Positions 44,583 through 55,883 of a DNA stretch of 64,000 nucleotides are shown here, in pieces. The notes under the pieces are model-generated. The model did not search any database and was not told the DNA's origin. It worked only from the letters and a program-made list of their open reading frames with translations. This stretch comes from Cryoendolithus antarcticus (Eukaryota; Ascomycota; Dothideomycetes; Cladosporiales; Cladosporiaceae): assembly GCA_002077065.1 (NCBI GenBank), contig NAJO01000026.1, positions 558,001 to 622,000 on the forward strand, read 5' to 3'. Each line of letters starts with the position of its first letter. Position 1 is the stretch's first letter. The position numbers were made by a program, and so were the translations under genes.

Positions 44583-47138
44583 ATGGATTTCCTCAAGTCT
44601 GCAGTGGCGTCAATTGCCAAAGGCCCCGCCTTCCCTTACACCTTTGGCGATCGCGTGGACGTCGATCAGTCGATATGGACCTTGCACAATGGGACTAGGA
44701 GAGTGAGTGGTGGACGTGAACAAAGCCATTGGCACAGGGTCAGGCACTAAGACGTTGCCAGGAAGACAATTCGAAATGCAGCATATTTTCGTTCGACATC
44801 AACGCGAACCGATCACGTTTACCGATTGCAAAGAATACACTGCGGAAGTTCCGAACACTTCGGCATCCTGGTGTAGTGAAAGTGTTGGACACGCTTGAGG
44901 TGCGCTGATCCAGGAAGAGATGAGGTCTCCATTGGGAAACCGAACTGATTGGACGACAAGCCAGACAGACCAGCTTATCTATATTGCCACTGAACGCATC
45001 ACACCACTAGGCTGGGCTACAAAACGCAGAGCGCTGTCAGAGGAAAGCGCAAAGTGGGGTTTGCACAACGTCGCTGTACGCTGCAGTCTCATCATACAAA
45101 GGCAGGGCTAGACTAACGATCGCAGAAAACACTAAAGTTTGTGAACGATGAAGCAGCTTCAGTACATGGCAATGTGCGAGTTTCATCAATCTTCACAACA
45201 GAGAGCGGCGAATGGAAGGTTGCAGGTCTTGAAATATGCTCTTCAATGAAAGAGGACGACGCCGTAATCTTCACCCAGGGCAGTCTCGTGCCAGACATCG
45301 GTCGTTACACTCCCCCCGAAGTTGTCAAGGGTGGATGGAGCAGCATCTCACAGCATCCTATACATGCTATAGACTCATATGGCTACGGTACACTGGTGTC
45401 CGAGGTCTTCAGCGGAGGCTTCTCTGGAAGCGACCAGATTGGCAGCGTCAAGAACGTGCCGCAGGCGATGCAAGCGTCCTACAGGCGCCTAACGCACGCC
45501 TTACCGAAAATGCGACTCAGCGTCGGGCACTTTCTGGACCAAGGTGTGAGGAAGGGCGGATTCTTCGACACGCCATTAATCGATCTGACAAATGGTATCG
45601 AGAATTTGGGCTTGAAAAACGACACTGAGCGAGAAGCGTTCCTTGGGTATGGTGAAGCGATGCAGTAGACCGAGCACAGCTGATGTGAACGTAGCGAACT
45701 TGAAACCGTAGCAGACTCAGATGACTTTCCAGAAGACTTCTTCAAGGTAAAGGTCTTGCCTGAGCTGCTCAAGTCTGTGGAGTTCGGCGGTGGTGGTGCA
45801 AAGCCGCTCGCGCTCGTCATGCGTGTTGCCACTAAATTAAGCGAAGATGAGTACGACGCACAGATCACACCGGTTATCGTGCGGCTCTTCACCCTTCCGG
45901 ATCGCGCATTGAGGGTTTGTTTGCTCGAGAACTTGCCACATATGATCGATCACCTCAGCCAGAAGACTGTGTCGGATAAGATCTTTCCTCAGATGGTGAC
46001 TGGCTTTGGTGATCTGGCACCCATCGTACGAGAGCAGACTGTGAAGGCCGTTTTGATTGTGATCAACAAGCTGTCGGACCGGGTGATCAACGGTGAGCTG
46101 CTGCGGCACTTAGCGAAGACTGCCAACGACGAACAACCTGGCATACGGACAAACACCACAATCTGTTTGGGCAAAATCGCACGTAACCTAGGTGCTGGCT
46201 CGAGAGCGAAGGTCCTGACAGCAGCCTTCTCACGAGCTCTGCGCGATCCATTCGTGCATGCTCGCAATGCAGCGCTCATGGCTTTGGCCGCCACAGCAGA
46301 CATGTTCTCGGAAGATGACTGCGCGACGAAGATGCTGCCTGCGATCTGTCCAAGCCTGGTCGACAGGGAGAAGATCATTCGTGATCAAGCGAACAAGACA
46401 ATGACCATTTATCTCGATCGTGTTCGGAAGTATGGAAGCACTCTACCCGACAGTGTCTTGCCACCCCCAGAGTCGCAGTCAGCCGGTCCAACTAGGCTAA
46501 GCACTCCGCAACCCAGCAATCAGTGGATGGGCTGGGCAATATCATCCTTTACAAACAAAGTCGGCGCTGCAAGTGGCGAGATCCAACCGAACAGCAATGG
46601 CGCGAAGCCAACGCCAACTGAACGCGCTTCCTCTACACCGCCACAGAATGGTCTCGCCGTGCGACCGAACCTCCACAGCGCCTCTTCTGCAAATGCCGTG
46701 CCTCGCGCAGGATCCAACCTTCGCAACATGACCGCATCGCCTCCCGCAGTCGAGGACGAGGACTTTGGCGACGCTTGGGGCAATATGGACGACAACGACA
46801 CTTCTGCTGCGGATGCTTGGGGCTCGGAACCTACATCTCCTCGGCCAACAAGCAGTGCCTCGACGGCCAGAGCGACGAGCTCGTACGATGACGGGGGTGA
46901 GCCGGACTTCGAGGGATGGCTGAACGCTCAGGCAGCTGCCAAGTCGCGGAGTAAGCCGTTGCCGAAGGGACTTGCTGCTAAGAAGGCGCCTGTCAGCAAT
47001 ATAGCCAGTGTGAAACCGACACTTGCGTCGAGGAGTAGCGGCACGGCGGCCACTGCGAGGACTGTGCCAACGAAGAAGGCGGATGCGGAGAAAGAGGTAA
47101 CGGCGGATGAAGACGACTGGGGAGATGCTTGGGGATGA
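44583..47138 (+). CDS. SCY1-family pseudokinase, Cex1/SCYL1-like
   Basis: Exons 44583-44702, 44762-44899, 44965-45075, 45126-45646 and 45695-47138, total 2334 nt (777 residues). Introns are 48-65 nt with GT(G/A)NGN donors and AG acceptors. The N-terminus MDFLKSAVASIAKGPAFPYT and the degenerate kinase domain follow (LRHPGVVKVLDTLE, LIYIATERITPL, and YTPPEVV in place of the activation-loop region). The usual HRD and DFG motifs are not seen, as in the family. HEAT-type repeats cover ~330-540 (RALRVCLLENLPHMIDHL, REQTVKAVLIVINKL). The Ser/Pro-rich tail carries DFGDAWG and ends DDWGDAWG, typical of the family. Cex1 links tRNA export at the nuclear pore to translation and binds COPI; function here is by homology. 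Confidence 0.93.
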
Positions 47139-47722
47139 ACGGAGGTATGAGCCTCGTGAAGGTATTAGAGCAATGGGTATACTTCTTTCCTACTCCCTCT
47201 CATGTGCGTGGCGGGTTCTCACCAATATCTGGAGACAATCGGTCCATCTTGAGATCGACTCGGAGTGGCTAGAAACCTTCAGCGCTGATTCAGCTCAAGT
47301 ACTCCGTGGTCTCTTTTCTGTTCGCTGTGGTTGTACTCCGCGCCTCCGTGTTGCGTGGCCAACGCTACCGCCCTCTTGCCTGAGGTTGTTAACCTTCACT
47401 CCAGCGACTGGCGGCAGGAGCGTACGACGCACCTTCCCTACTGGTCTGCCGGATGCCGATGAGTTAATTAGCTTGGCGGAGTAAGCCACGCAGCTTCACT
47501 CGCAGAGCGCCTTGGTCTGTCCCACTGCAATTTTCGTGCCACCGAATCTCCACTCTGCCAAAGTAATCTCACGACAAGCAGATATTGCGTCGCTCGAGGA
47601 TCTCTGAGCACATTCAGCACAGCGTAAGTCTCGAATCATACCTATGCTTGAGGCCTTGATTGATCCCATTAGTGCAGCCACAGTCTGAATCCAAATCGAC
47701 GCAGCCGCCCTTTACATCAGCC
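47139..47722. other. Intergenic region
   Basis: No supported gene in 584 bp. The frame of the next gene is open from about 47660 without an ATG. Confidence 0.4.
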
Positions 47723-49273
47723 ATGATCCCACTGCCTGTGTCTCAGCAGTCTATTGCAGGCACGCATTCTACTCCTGTGCAATCAGCCTCCGAGACCAAG
47801 TCGGCTCCTGCACAGAAATCGGGCAATAGGTCTGTTCGTCTTTCGCGCAGCATGAAGCAGATCATCGCAGTCGAGGACGACACTGCTCCTCGCGAACACC
47901 ATGAGCAGCACGACCAGCACGACCAGCATGAGCAGCCTGAGCAGCACAAGCAGCAACGTGCGCAACCTCGTCAGCCTGGTCATGGCGACTCTGGCGATGC
48001 AAGTCACGCTCTCCTACCCGGCTCATTCAAGTCGACCAGGGGCAAAGGAATGCCAGAGTCTCCCGTCTCAGCCGCCAGTCCGAAGATACCGATGCTAGGT
48101 CAACAGCGCACTCACTCCCTCCGTCCCTCCGTCCTAGGTGCGCTAGTCAAGAACAGCGCTGCCGTACCATCCGCCAGTTCTACTCGCTACGCCTCTCGCT
48201 CCTTAGTCAACGCTGATGTCTAAAGGTTCACCATCGGCAAGGATTTCGACATCCCAATGGCGCTGCGTCCAGTCTTGCGTGCAAAATTGTCTGCCGGGCG
48301 CATCATTCACCGCACGGCTCCCGTGGGCACGCCCATGCCGCTCACCGCTCGCGAGAAGGAGCTCCTAGGACCAAAGATGGATCGTGTCACCCGCCTGAGC
48401 TCCATGCTCACCCACATTGATATTCACGTGCCGTTACTGATTAGCTACGTCTACGGCGACAATCTGAACATCGAGGACTATGCGGCTATCCATGAAAAGG
48501 GGCACGCGCTCACGAAGCTGTTCAAGAAGAAGACTCTCCACGCCATCGGCGACTTCGTCCGCAGCATTACCGATGGTGCTCAGCCCGATGGCGCATCTGA
48601 GATGAGTGTCGCTGCCTTCAAATCCGAGATCAGCAAAGTATTGAATCCCTCGACCTACAAAGCCTGCTTCCCGTACCTCCGGAGGATTGTCCACTTCGAT
48701 GGATGCTCAGAGCTTGCTCACTCCTACCTGAAGTGCATCATCGTCAACCTCGCCATTCGCATTTTTAAACACATCCAAGGCGGATCCATTGCAGCCGAAT
48801 GGGGTGAGATCTCAAAGTGCTACGATATGGTTGCGCTACTTCCGGTTCACGATGAAGTCGACATCGCCGAATTGCAGCTCATCGTCGTGGTGCAGCCCGG
48901 CGAATGCGACTTTGCCTTTGCAGACGCCTCCTACAAGGGGATCTCCGAAGACTCAATACCGGAAAAAGCGTCTTGCTCTGGATCTTGCATCAGCTTACAC
49001 GCTGATGGCGATGCCGAGCTGATCGAAGCGCTGAAAGCGACTGCCCTCGTCGAGGATATTCGCGCTGGGACTGGAGGGAATCACGTGCTTGAGGCTGTAC
49101 GTCGCGGTGCCGAGGAGGACGAGGTCACTAGTCAGGGAGAGTCCGAGATCGCGGACGACCTCGGAGAAGAATTCAATGACTATGTACTCTCGACGTTCCG
49201 CGAGGAGGAGGAGCTCACCAGCGAGGATGGTGAGTACGAGTGGGTGCTGCATCCAACGCCAGATGGCCGGTAG
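47723..49273 (+). pseudogene. Unknown gene interrupted by one in-frame TAA (or two adjacent small genes)
   Basis: From the ATG at 47723 the frame runs 166 codons to TAA at 48221-48223, then resumes in the same frame to 49273 with an ATG at 48257 (338 residues). The first part is Ser/Pro/Gln-rich with a His/Gln/Glu run (EHHEQHDQHDQHEQPEQHKQ) and ends in THSLRPSVLGALVK-type basic sequence. The second part looks folded in its middle (LSSMLTHIDIHVPLLISYVY, STYKACFPYLRRIVHFDG, YLKCIIVNLAIRIFKHIQ) and has an acidic tail ending EYEWVLHPTPDGR. No family is recognised. The shared frame suggests one gene with a premature stop. A start at 48257 giving an independent 338-residue protein is the alternative, and the second part may be functional alone. 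Confidence 0.5.
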
Positions 49274-50454
49274 GAGGGCAACCCGCTGGCGTTGGGAAGA
49301 GTGACACACAAATTTCTGTCGTTGCACGGATCGAGGCTGTAGCATACGGGGAGCGTCGTCATACCAGCCCGGTGTGATTGGCGTCGATAGCTTGTAGATT
49401 GAGAAGATAACCAGTGCACATCGTCTGTAACGTGTTCCGCATCATGCCCGGTCTATCACGGCTGATTCCTCAAGACTAGCCAATCAATTCCAACTCTATA
49501 TGCTAGGCGCTGGACAATCTGGAACTTAGAGACCCTTTCCCAAGACATTGCGTTAAGTGCGAAAGAACGCACAGTTTTGCAGATCAGGACCGTCCAAGAG
49601 GCACCTCACTGAGCTCAACGTAGGCCCTTTCTAGCTACAGATAGAGTCTGCCCGCTGTCGCACAGACGCTCGCGAAGAGAGCATGATGGATTCCTGTGGG
49701 ATTGGGTGAGCATCGCGCGCAGAGCGACAGGACTCAGCGGTAAGGAAGTAGCTGTTGCGTCAATAGAGAAAGTTCGTTTACCTCTTGTGCGAGCCGACAT
49801 TCGAAGAGCGGAGGTTACTGCGACGGATCAAACGTCATACCTATGCTTCTACCTGAGCAAGCGTTCTCATTTCGGGCTGCGTGTCACGCACTAAGTGACA
49901 AATATGCATGAAGTGGGAGACAGTAGAGAGTGAAGAGCTGCACCGAGCAAAGGGTGGACGAGATACAGATACACCAAGACCAAGACCAAACGTCCAATTT
50001 ATTGTACACTGTCGCAGTACAAGGCTTAGAGGGTGTCTAAGTCCTAGTCTATGGCCTCGCTCACAGCCCTGAGCCTTACGCCCCGGAACCTGTCCTTGGT
50101 CATTATACTAGCTCCAAATCAGCCATCAATGATTACTTCCGTCGCACCCGCTACTCAGCGTGCGTGCCGACCACACCCTCTCTTTCAATGTCTCGCATCT
50201 CCCCCGGCTTGCCAATGCGCTCATCGGCATCTCCTGTAAGTGGCGTCGCATGGCGCCAATCAGCCGCAGCTAGAGCGGGAGCAGCGCTTCGCACGACAGG
50301 ATACATGCGAGTCAAGGCCGCACTCACTTACAGACTCGACTCGAGCTGAATTCATAGCAGACTCCCCGGACCTTTGTGGACGCCCATAGGAGCGTCTTAA
50401 GGGACGCCAGACGAGCGGCCAACAATACGTGCAGCTACCATTGGAGGCTATTGG
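49274..50454. other. Intergenic region
   Basis: 1.2 kb with no recognised gene; only short frames. Confidence 0.4.
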
Positions 50455-50985
50455 CGGCAGGGGCTGTATCTCGTTCAGTGATTTCCTTTGCTCGATGCTG
50501 CTCTTCACTCTCTGCTGTCTTCCACTTCATGCATATTGGTCACTTAGTGCGTGTTACGGAGCCTAGAGGTTATACCCTTTATAAAAGCTTTTTGCCAGAC
50601 CGCACCTGCACGAGACTTCGTCTGCCGTAAAAAGATCTTGGCTTGATTAGAACTTCAGCCAGCGGAATATTCGTAGAGCATATCCTCTATAGCTTGAGCG
50701 TCTCGCTGTGCTGGCAAGGGAGACGCATTGTAACGGCTGTACCGGTTTCTGACTCTATAGTTCAATGGATCTGACATCGTACCCGCACCAGCCATGTGTC
50801 TGCCGGGCCAAGTAGTCCTCGCGTCCCAGCCTGCCTGCTATACATTATTATTTAGCAGACTATGATTACATCCACGTATCAGGCTGTCGAAGAAGGCCGT
50901 GTCCAGGCCCTGAAACGTCTAGTCGTCCGCTGCGTTAGGAAACATAGCCTCTGAGTGATCCGCGGCCGCCTGTACGAATGAAGAT
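50455..50985 (-). pseudogene. Decayed copy of the 3' end of the Zn2Cys6 gene at 52101 (copy A)
   Basis: About 530 bp align along their length with 51785-52310, the 3' UTR and last codons of the intact regulator. At 50880-50960 the minus strand still reads EAMFPNAADD-stop-TFQGLDTAFFDSLIRG, matching the intact EAMFPDAAAGLDDWTFQGLD region. A Trp codon TGG has become TAG. Beyond LIRG the match is lost. The downstream part (50455-50800) matches the intact 3' flank with many substitutions and small gaps. No open frame of useful length remains. Confidence 0.75.
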
Positions 50986-51204
50986 CACCTATCGTTCGGA
51001 CCCGCATCGAGCGCCGTCTGCGGATCCTTCGGTGTCATATATATGTATGCCCCTCTTGTTGCTGACATGGGCCGCATCAGCCCAGCGCGTGAATTGTAAT
51101 GAGCTCTGCTTACGTCAGCGTTCATAATTCCACATAATCCATGGCATCGTTGCTCTAAGCTGGGCGGGTTGTCTGTTGATAGGCAAGGGTGACGGCAAGC
51201 TCAC

Positions 51205-51570
51205 GGATTCAGGACAGTGGAGCAGCATCCATGGATCGCCCAGGCCATGTGGTCGTCGTGTCCCAATTCCAGTCTAGGTTTGCGTCGGGCAGAACGCTGC
51301 TCGAGCCACGCATAAGATTATCGAAGAAGGCTGTATCGAGGCCTTGGAAGGACCAGTCGTCCAAGCCAGCAGCGGCGTTAGGGAACATAGGCTCTGTATG
51401 TCCGATAGTGTCTTGTTGAATTGGATTTACCAATGTGTCGGTCCCACTCTAGGCGGTGGCCTTGCACATTAAGCGCCAAGTAGCAGAGGTCTGCTCGTGT
51501 ACGTCGCTTGCTCGCTCCTCGTGGCCGGGTGTGTTAGTGACGGCGATGCGGACTCCTTCCCGTGACTTTC
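51205..51570 (-). pseudogene. Second decayed copy of the regulator 3' end (copy B)
   Basis: On the minus strand, 51209-51433 keeps an open end that reads EPMFPNAAAGLDDWSFQGLD, TAFFDNLMRGSSSVLPDANL and a TTTTWPGRSM-type tail. This is clearly related to the C-terminus of the intact protein (AAAGLDDWTFQGLDTAFFES, TGITWPARQMN). DNA similarity continues upstream to about 51560 against 52390-52470, but with a stop (TAG at about 51456) and length changes. No zinc-cluster exon or regulator domain accompanies it, so it is a fragment. It lies between copy A and the intact gene in the same orientation. Confidence 0.75.
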
Positions 51571-52100
51571 GACAATCAACGTGGTACTGTGCTTCTCCTC
51601 GCACTTACCCGAGTTGAGCTCTGCTGACTCACACCAATCGCAGTGATCTATGTTTCAGGATGGGTCGGGGTAAAGGGGGCCAGCTGCGGCCATAACGAAT
51701 GTTTCGGTAGTCAATTTCGATAGCAATGACAAGCATTCCTCATGATCAAGACCATGTTCCACCATCGTTCACAACTATGCGTTGCAGGGGCTGAATCTCT
51801 TTCAGTAACCTCCTTTGCTCGATGCTGCTCTTTACTGGATGCTGTTCTTCACTCCATGCATATGAGTCACTTAGTGCATGAAACGCAGGCTAGAATGGTT
51901 ATATAGTTTTCTCCAGACCTTCTGCCCGGACCTCACCCACACGCGACTACATTTGCCTGGAGCCTTGTATAGGCTCTTGGCCTCAGCTACAACTTCAGCC
52001 AGCCGAGTGTTTGCTGACCGTGTCATCAATAGCTTGGGCATCTCGCTGTGCTGATGGAGGAGACACATCGTCGCAGCTGCAAGGTACAACGTGAGCTATT

Positions 52101-54360
52101 TCATGTGTCCGGCAGAGTAGAGTTCCTGTTCATTTGTCTGGCGGGCCAAGTGATCCCCGTGTCCCAACCTGGCTGTTGTAGCAAGCTAGCATCCGGCATA
52201 GCATCGGTAGATCCGCGTATCAGACTTTCGAAGAATGCCGTGTCCAGGCCCTGAAACGTCCAATCGTCGAGTCCTGCGGCTGCGTCGGGAAACATAGCCT
52301 CTGTTTGATCGCCAAAACCTTGCTGTTGTGTTTCGATGCTACTTGCCAACCCTTGCGGAGCTGCACCGCATGTCGGCTTCCGAGCGGTTGTCACCTGAGC
52401 ATGGCAATCATTCTCGCGCTCCCGGTGACCTGGAGTATTAGGGTGACTTGCGCGGATACTGCCGAGTCCGCCTACAGTCACATCTTCCTCGGACTCGTCG
52501 AGCTGATCCAAAACCGCCGGGGGCATGATCGATACGCCTTTACGAGAAATAGTCACTCGCCCAATATAGGGTACCTGAAAAGATAGGATACTACCACTCG
52601 TTATTCCAGCTGAGACATCCTGGGGGTTGTGAGAGCCTTCTTTTGCAATTTCGTTCTCGACCACCAGAAGATCCTGCAGTAAGGTTATACACTTGAGCGC
52701 AAGTGCTTCTTCACGTTGGTCTCGCGTGGACTGTATACATTCGATAGCACGTTGCACCGTAGCTCGATCGGTAGCGCGCTGGTGCCGTAAGAGATTTGCG
52801 TCTTCGGTGTGGTGGCTGATGGTGTGCGCCAGCATCAGAGTCAGGCCGGCAATGACAGCAAGGAAGTCATGAAGGCATCTTCCACCCGGACGTGCAGTAC
52901 TTGGGTAAACAGAATGCATCGCAATGGCCTTGCTGAGTAGCTCGCGGCTGGCGCTTGCGCAAGCCATCTTGGAGTACATCCTCTGTGAGGCATCACAAAA
53001 ATTGAGCATAAGACTAGCGTGAAGCTGGATGACCATCTGTACAGTACGTCGTTAGCTAGAACTAGGGGAAATTTCTCGAGACAGACTGACAGAATGGAAG
53101 CAAGCGTGCGCGTAGCCGCGTTGCATCTCCTCGATGGCTTGCATTGAGGTCGGCTCCATACCTGTGAAGCAAAGTGGTCGCCAATAGGACGAAGGCATGG
53201 ATTCGGCGAGCGCTGTGAGGTCGCGATCGATTGCCCTTGTCTTCGCCATGTTCTCTGGCGTCGCATCGAGTTGATTGCGCGAAAGCACCTTGACGATAAC
53301 ATCGCTCATTCCGACCATCATCGTTTTCAGCGCCTCAGGAACACCTTCATCATGCGGCGATGGCCCCAAGACAAGACCATGCGTGCTTGTAGGTAATCCG
53401 AGTAGTAGCGACAGTACTCTTTCGATTCGAACGACGTACTCATACATCGAAGCGGCGTCGAGATGCTCTTGGGGCTGCAAGACCTTATACCGTGGGCTTC
53501 CTGGGCGATCGAGACCAAGCAGTTGTGCTACCATTACACAGCGTCGAAATGATATCCAAGCTCGCCGGAGATTGCCACAATCAACGTGCCATAATGCCTC
53601 GCTGATCAGATTATCAAGTCCCTCCAAGGATCCCAAGTAGTTGTCGCTGGAGTTCACCTCCTTGATCACGGTCTCCGTCACGTTCCTGATCATGGAGGTG
53701 TGATACTGCAACGAAGACGAGATGGTAGTCGAATCGGGGATGCTCTGCAATGCCGCTGCAAAATTTAGCATTTGTCTAGCGAGCACGACTGGGTGTGAGC
53801 TCGGAGACAAAAGCGCAGCGACCGCAGCCCGAGGATCGGTGTCCACAGCTGTGCCCGGACTACAGAATCTGTAGTCTAGAGCGAGACGTAGCCCGACTTT
53901 GTCCATCAGCATGAGAAGTTCATGTCGCGAGGGGATTGCCCGCAAGAGCGTCTCCCGTACTCCTCCTGGAGTGGCCACAGACGCAGGTGATGCTTGTGAT
54001 TCCGGAGTAAGCAAGGGACGGGTGCGCGGCGCCATTGGTGCCGCAGAGCTGCCTCTGCTGTTGACAGAGCCTGCATTGTCGTTAACACTACTCACACGAG
54101 TGGTGCGTTCTGTGTCTTCGCCAGGCGCATCTGAGTCGACCTGGCTCACGCACTCTGAGCCTCGCTTTCTGCAGGTAACGCAAGTTGGATCATGCGGTGA
54201 CTCGTATAAACATTTTCTGCTGAAGAGTCAGCACGATGAGTGCAATGTTCTGCTAGTCTCGGCCTGCGCACATCTTACGAGAGCGACATTCCCAGCAGCT
54301 ATGCGTTCCCTTTCTCACCTTTCTCCGTTTCAAGCTGGGCTCGTCGGTGATTGGCGACAT
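52101..54360 (-). CDS. Zn2Cys6 fungal transcription factor next to an MFS exporter
   Basis: Exons 54272-54360, 53091-54216 and 52101-53036, total 2151 nt (716 residues). The first intron (GTGCGC...CAG, 55 nt) lies inside the zinc cluster. Splicing yields HSCWECRSRKIKCLYESPHD then PTCVTCRKRGSEC, the full six-cysteine Gal4-type motif. The second intron (54 nt, GTCAGT...ACAG) joins CFHS to MVIQLHASLML. The middle region (LLMLMDKVGLRLALDYRFC, SEALWHVDCGNLRRAWISFR RCV, AQLLGLDR) is a fungal-specific regulator domain. The C-terminus is a Gln/Asp/Trp-containing tail. An in-frame ATG at 54414 is an alternative start. Divergent position to the MFS gene suggests that it controls that exporter. Two decayed copies of its 3' end follow downstream. 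Confidence 0.9.
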
Positions 54361-55883
54361 GTTTGCCCATTGGATGCCAAAACCGCTCTCTCCTTGCGGT
54401 GTGTGGCCGATCATACTGCTCCGGAGCTGCCGTGAGGAGCATAGAAACGGTGAGGGTTTCGCTGAAATCGTGCTAATCTTAAAATTGGGCCTCAGGTGTA
54501 GCGCTGCTCGGTGACGGCACAAGAGTCTTAGATCACATTCACACTTCGAGTAGTCCGAGTGCTGCGAAGCTAGACCTTCCACAGTGCCAGATCAGATACG
54601 GAGCTGGAATAGATCGTGTTCCGACCCTCAGGGAATGACACAGATGAGTCGCGGCTGCAGCAGCGCGATACTCCAGAAGCGAATAAGAACCGAAACGCAG
54701 TACGCTGTTCTCTAAGCACTCGACTGTCGCAAACTCGTGCGAGCGATCGACCGTACTGTAGATAAAATGGGGAACGGTGGACCTGAGGCTCGGACGAGCG
54801 ATCATGGAGTGATGCGGTCTCCGTGACTTAGCGTCCACCAGCTTACCAAATCGGTTATCCGTCTCACGAAACGCTGTACCGCCAAGAGTGTCAGACTGCG
54901 GCAATTCAATGCGTGCGGCCACACACCGAGGGCGATAGACGGTTGAACGCCGCGGATCAGACCTTGGAGCTTGCCAGTGTTCCGAGTAGCCATGAATACA
55001 TGGCGTGGCTCGCTGTCTGAGCCTCTTTGGGCGAGTTCTTGCACGTTTCATCTCGACACTGGGACAGCAATTTTCGAGACATCGTCCCTCCTGAGATGAT
55101 GCGCTAGCCTCCATACGCCCTTCGGCCGAATTACGACATCCCTGTCACGCTGGATGGAATCATCGAATGGTGTGCAAGCGCCGCTTCGATCACGCTCGTG
55201 AAAATCCGAATGCGAGCGCGAGACGAATTGTCAGTTATGCTGAAATCGTAGAGCGGCGTCCTGATATACCTCAGATACACGTGCACCACACTGATGATAC
55301 TGCAAATGCTGGAGAGAAGATCAAGCTCTCCTCGGCGCTTGTCGGGTTGGCTTGATCTGGACAACCAATTGCACCATGTTCAAGCAACATGACAAGCGGC
55401 CCAGACAGTAGACTAGTCCTCTAGAACTTCGAAGAGATCTACGCCCAGGATGCATCGCATTCAGTACCAAGCCTATGGGCGCGCATGGGCTAGACCTCAA
55501 TAGGCCACCGGTGTTTTCTCCGTGCTCCACACTCGGACGAAGGATCTCAGTCAATGGTCGGAATGTGTGCAATAACGCACTCGCAAAGCCGGGTTTTCGG
55601 GCACTGGTCAATCTTCTATCCGGGTGGCTTACGAGATCTCTGCTGGTGCTGGCCGTTGCAGTCTCAAAGGAGATATAGGTTGCCTGCGGTATGAGGTGAT
55701 GACTCGCACATTTACTTCGTCCGCGTACAGTATAAGGAGGTTCGATAGGCAAAGTGCTGTGCTACTACATTCCCTCGCTATCGCTGCACTCGAATCCCGC
55801 TAGCTGCTTCCTGGCGTCACTTCGACCTTGCTGTTGTTCGTCGCACAAGATCACCGACAGTCCCACCGCCGCGAATATCTGCG
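54361..55883. promoter_or_regulatory. 1.5-kb divergent region between Zn2Cys6 regulator and MFS exporter
   Basis: It is likely to hold both promoters. A 191-codon minus-strand open frame (54539-55114) lies here but has no domain and an Arg/Ser-rich random composition. No CGG-type binding site was assigned with confidence. Confidence 0.4.

Noticed and set aside
54539..55114. 191-codon minus-strand frame between regulator and MFS gene
   Set aside because: Arg/Ser-rich without domain or start context; it lies in the divergent promoter region.
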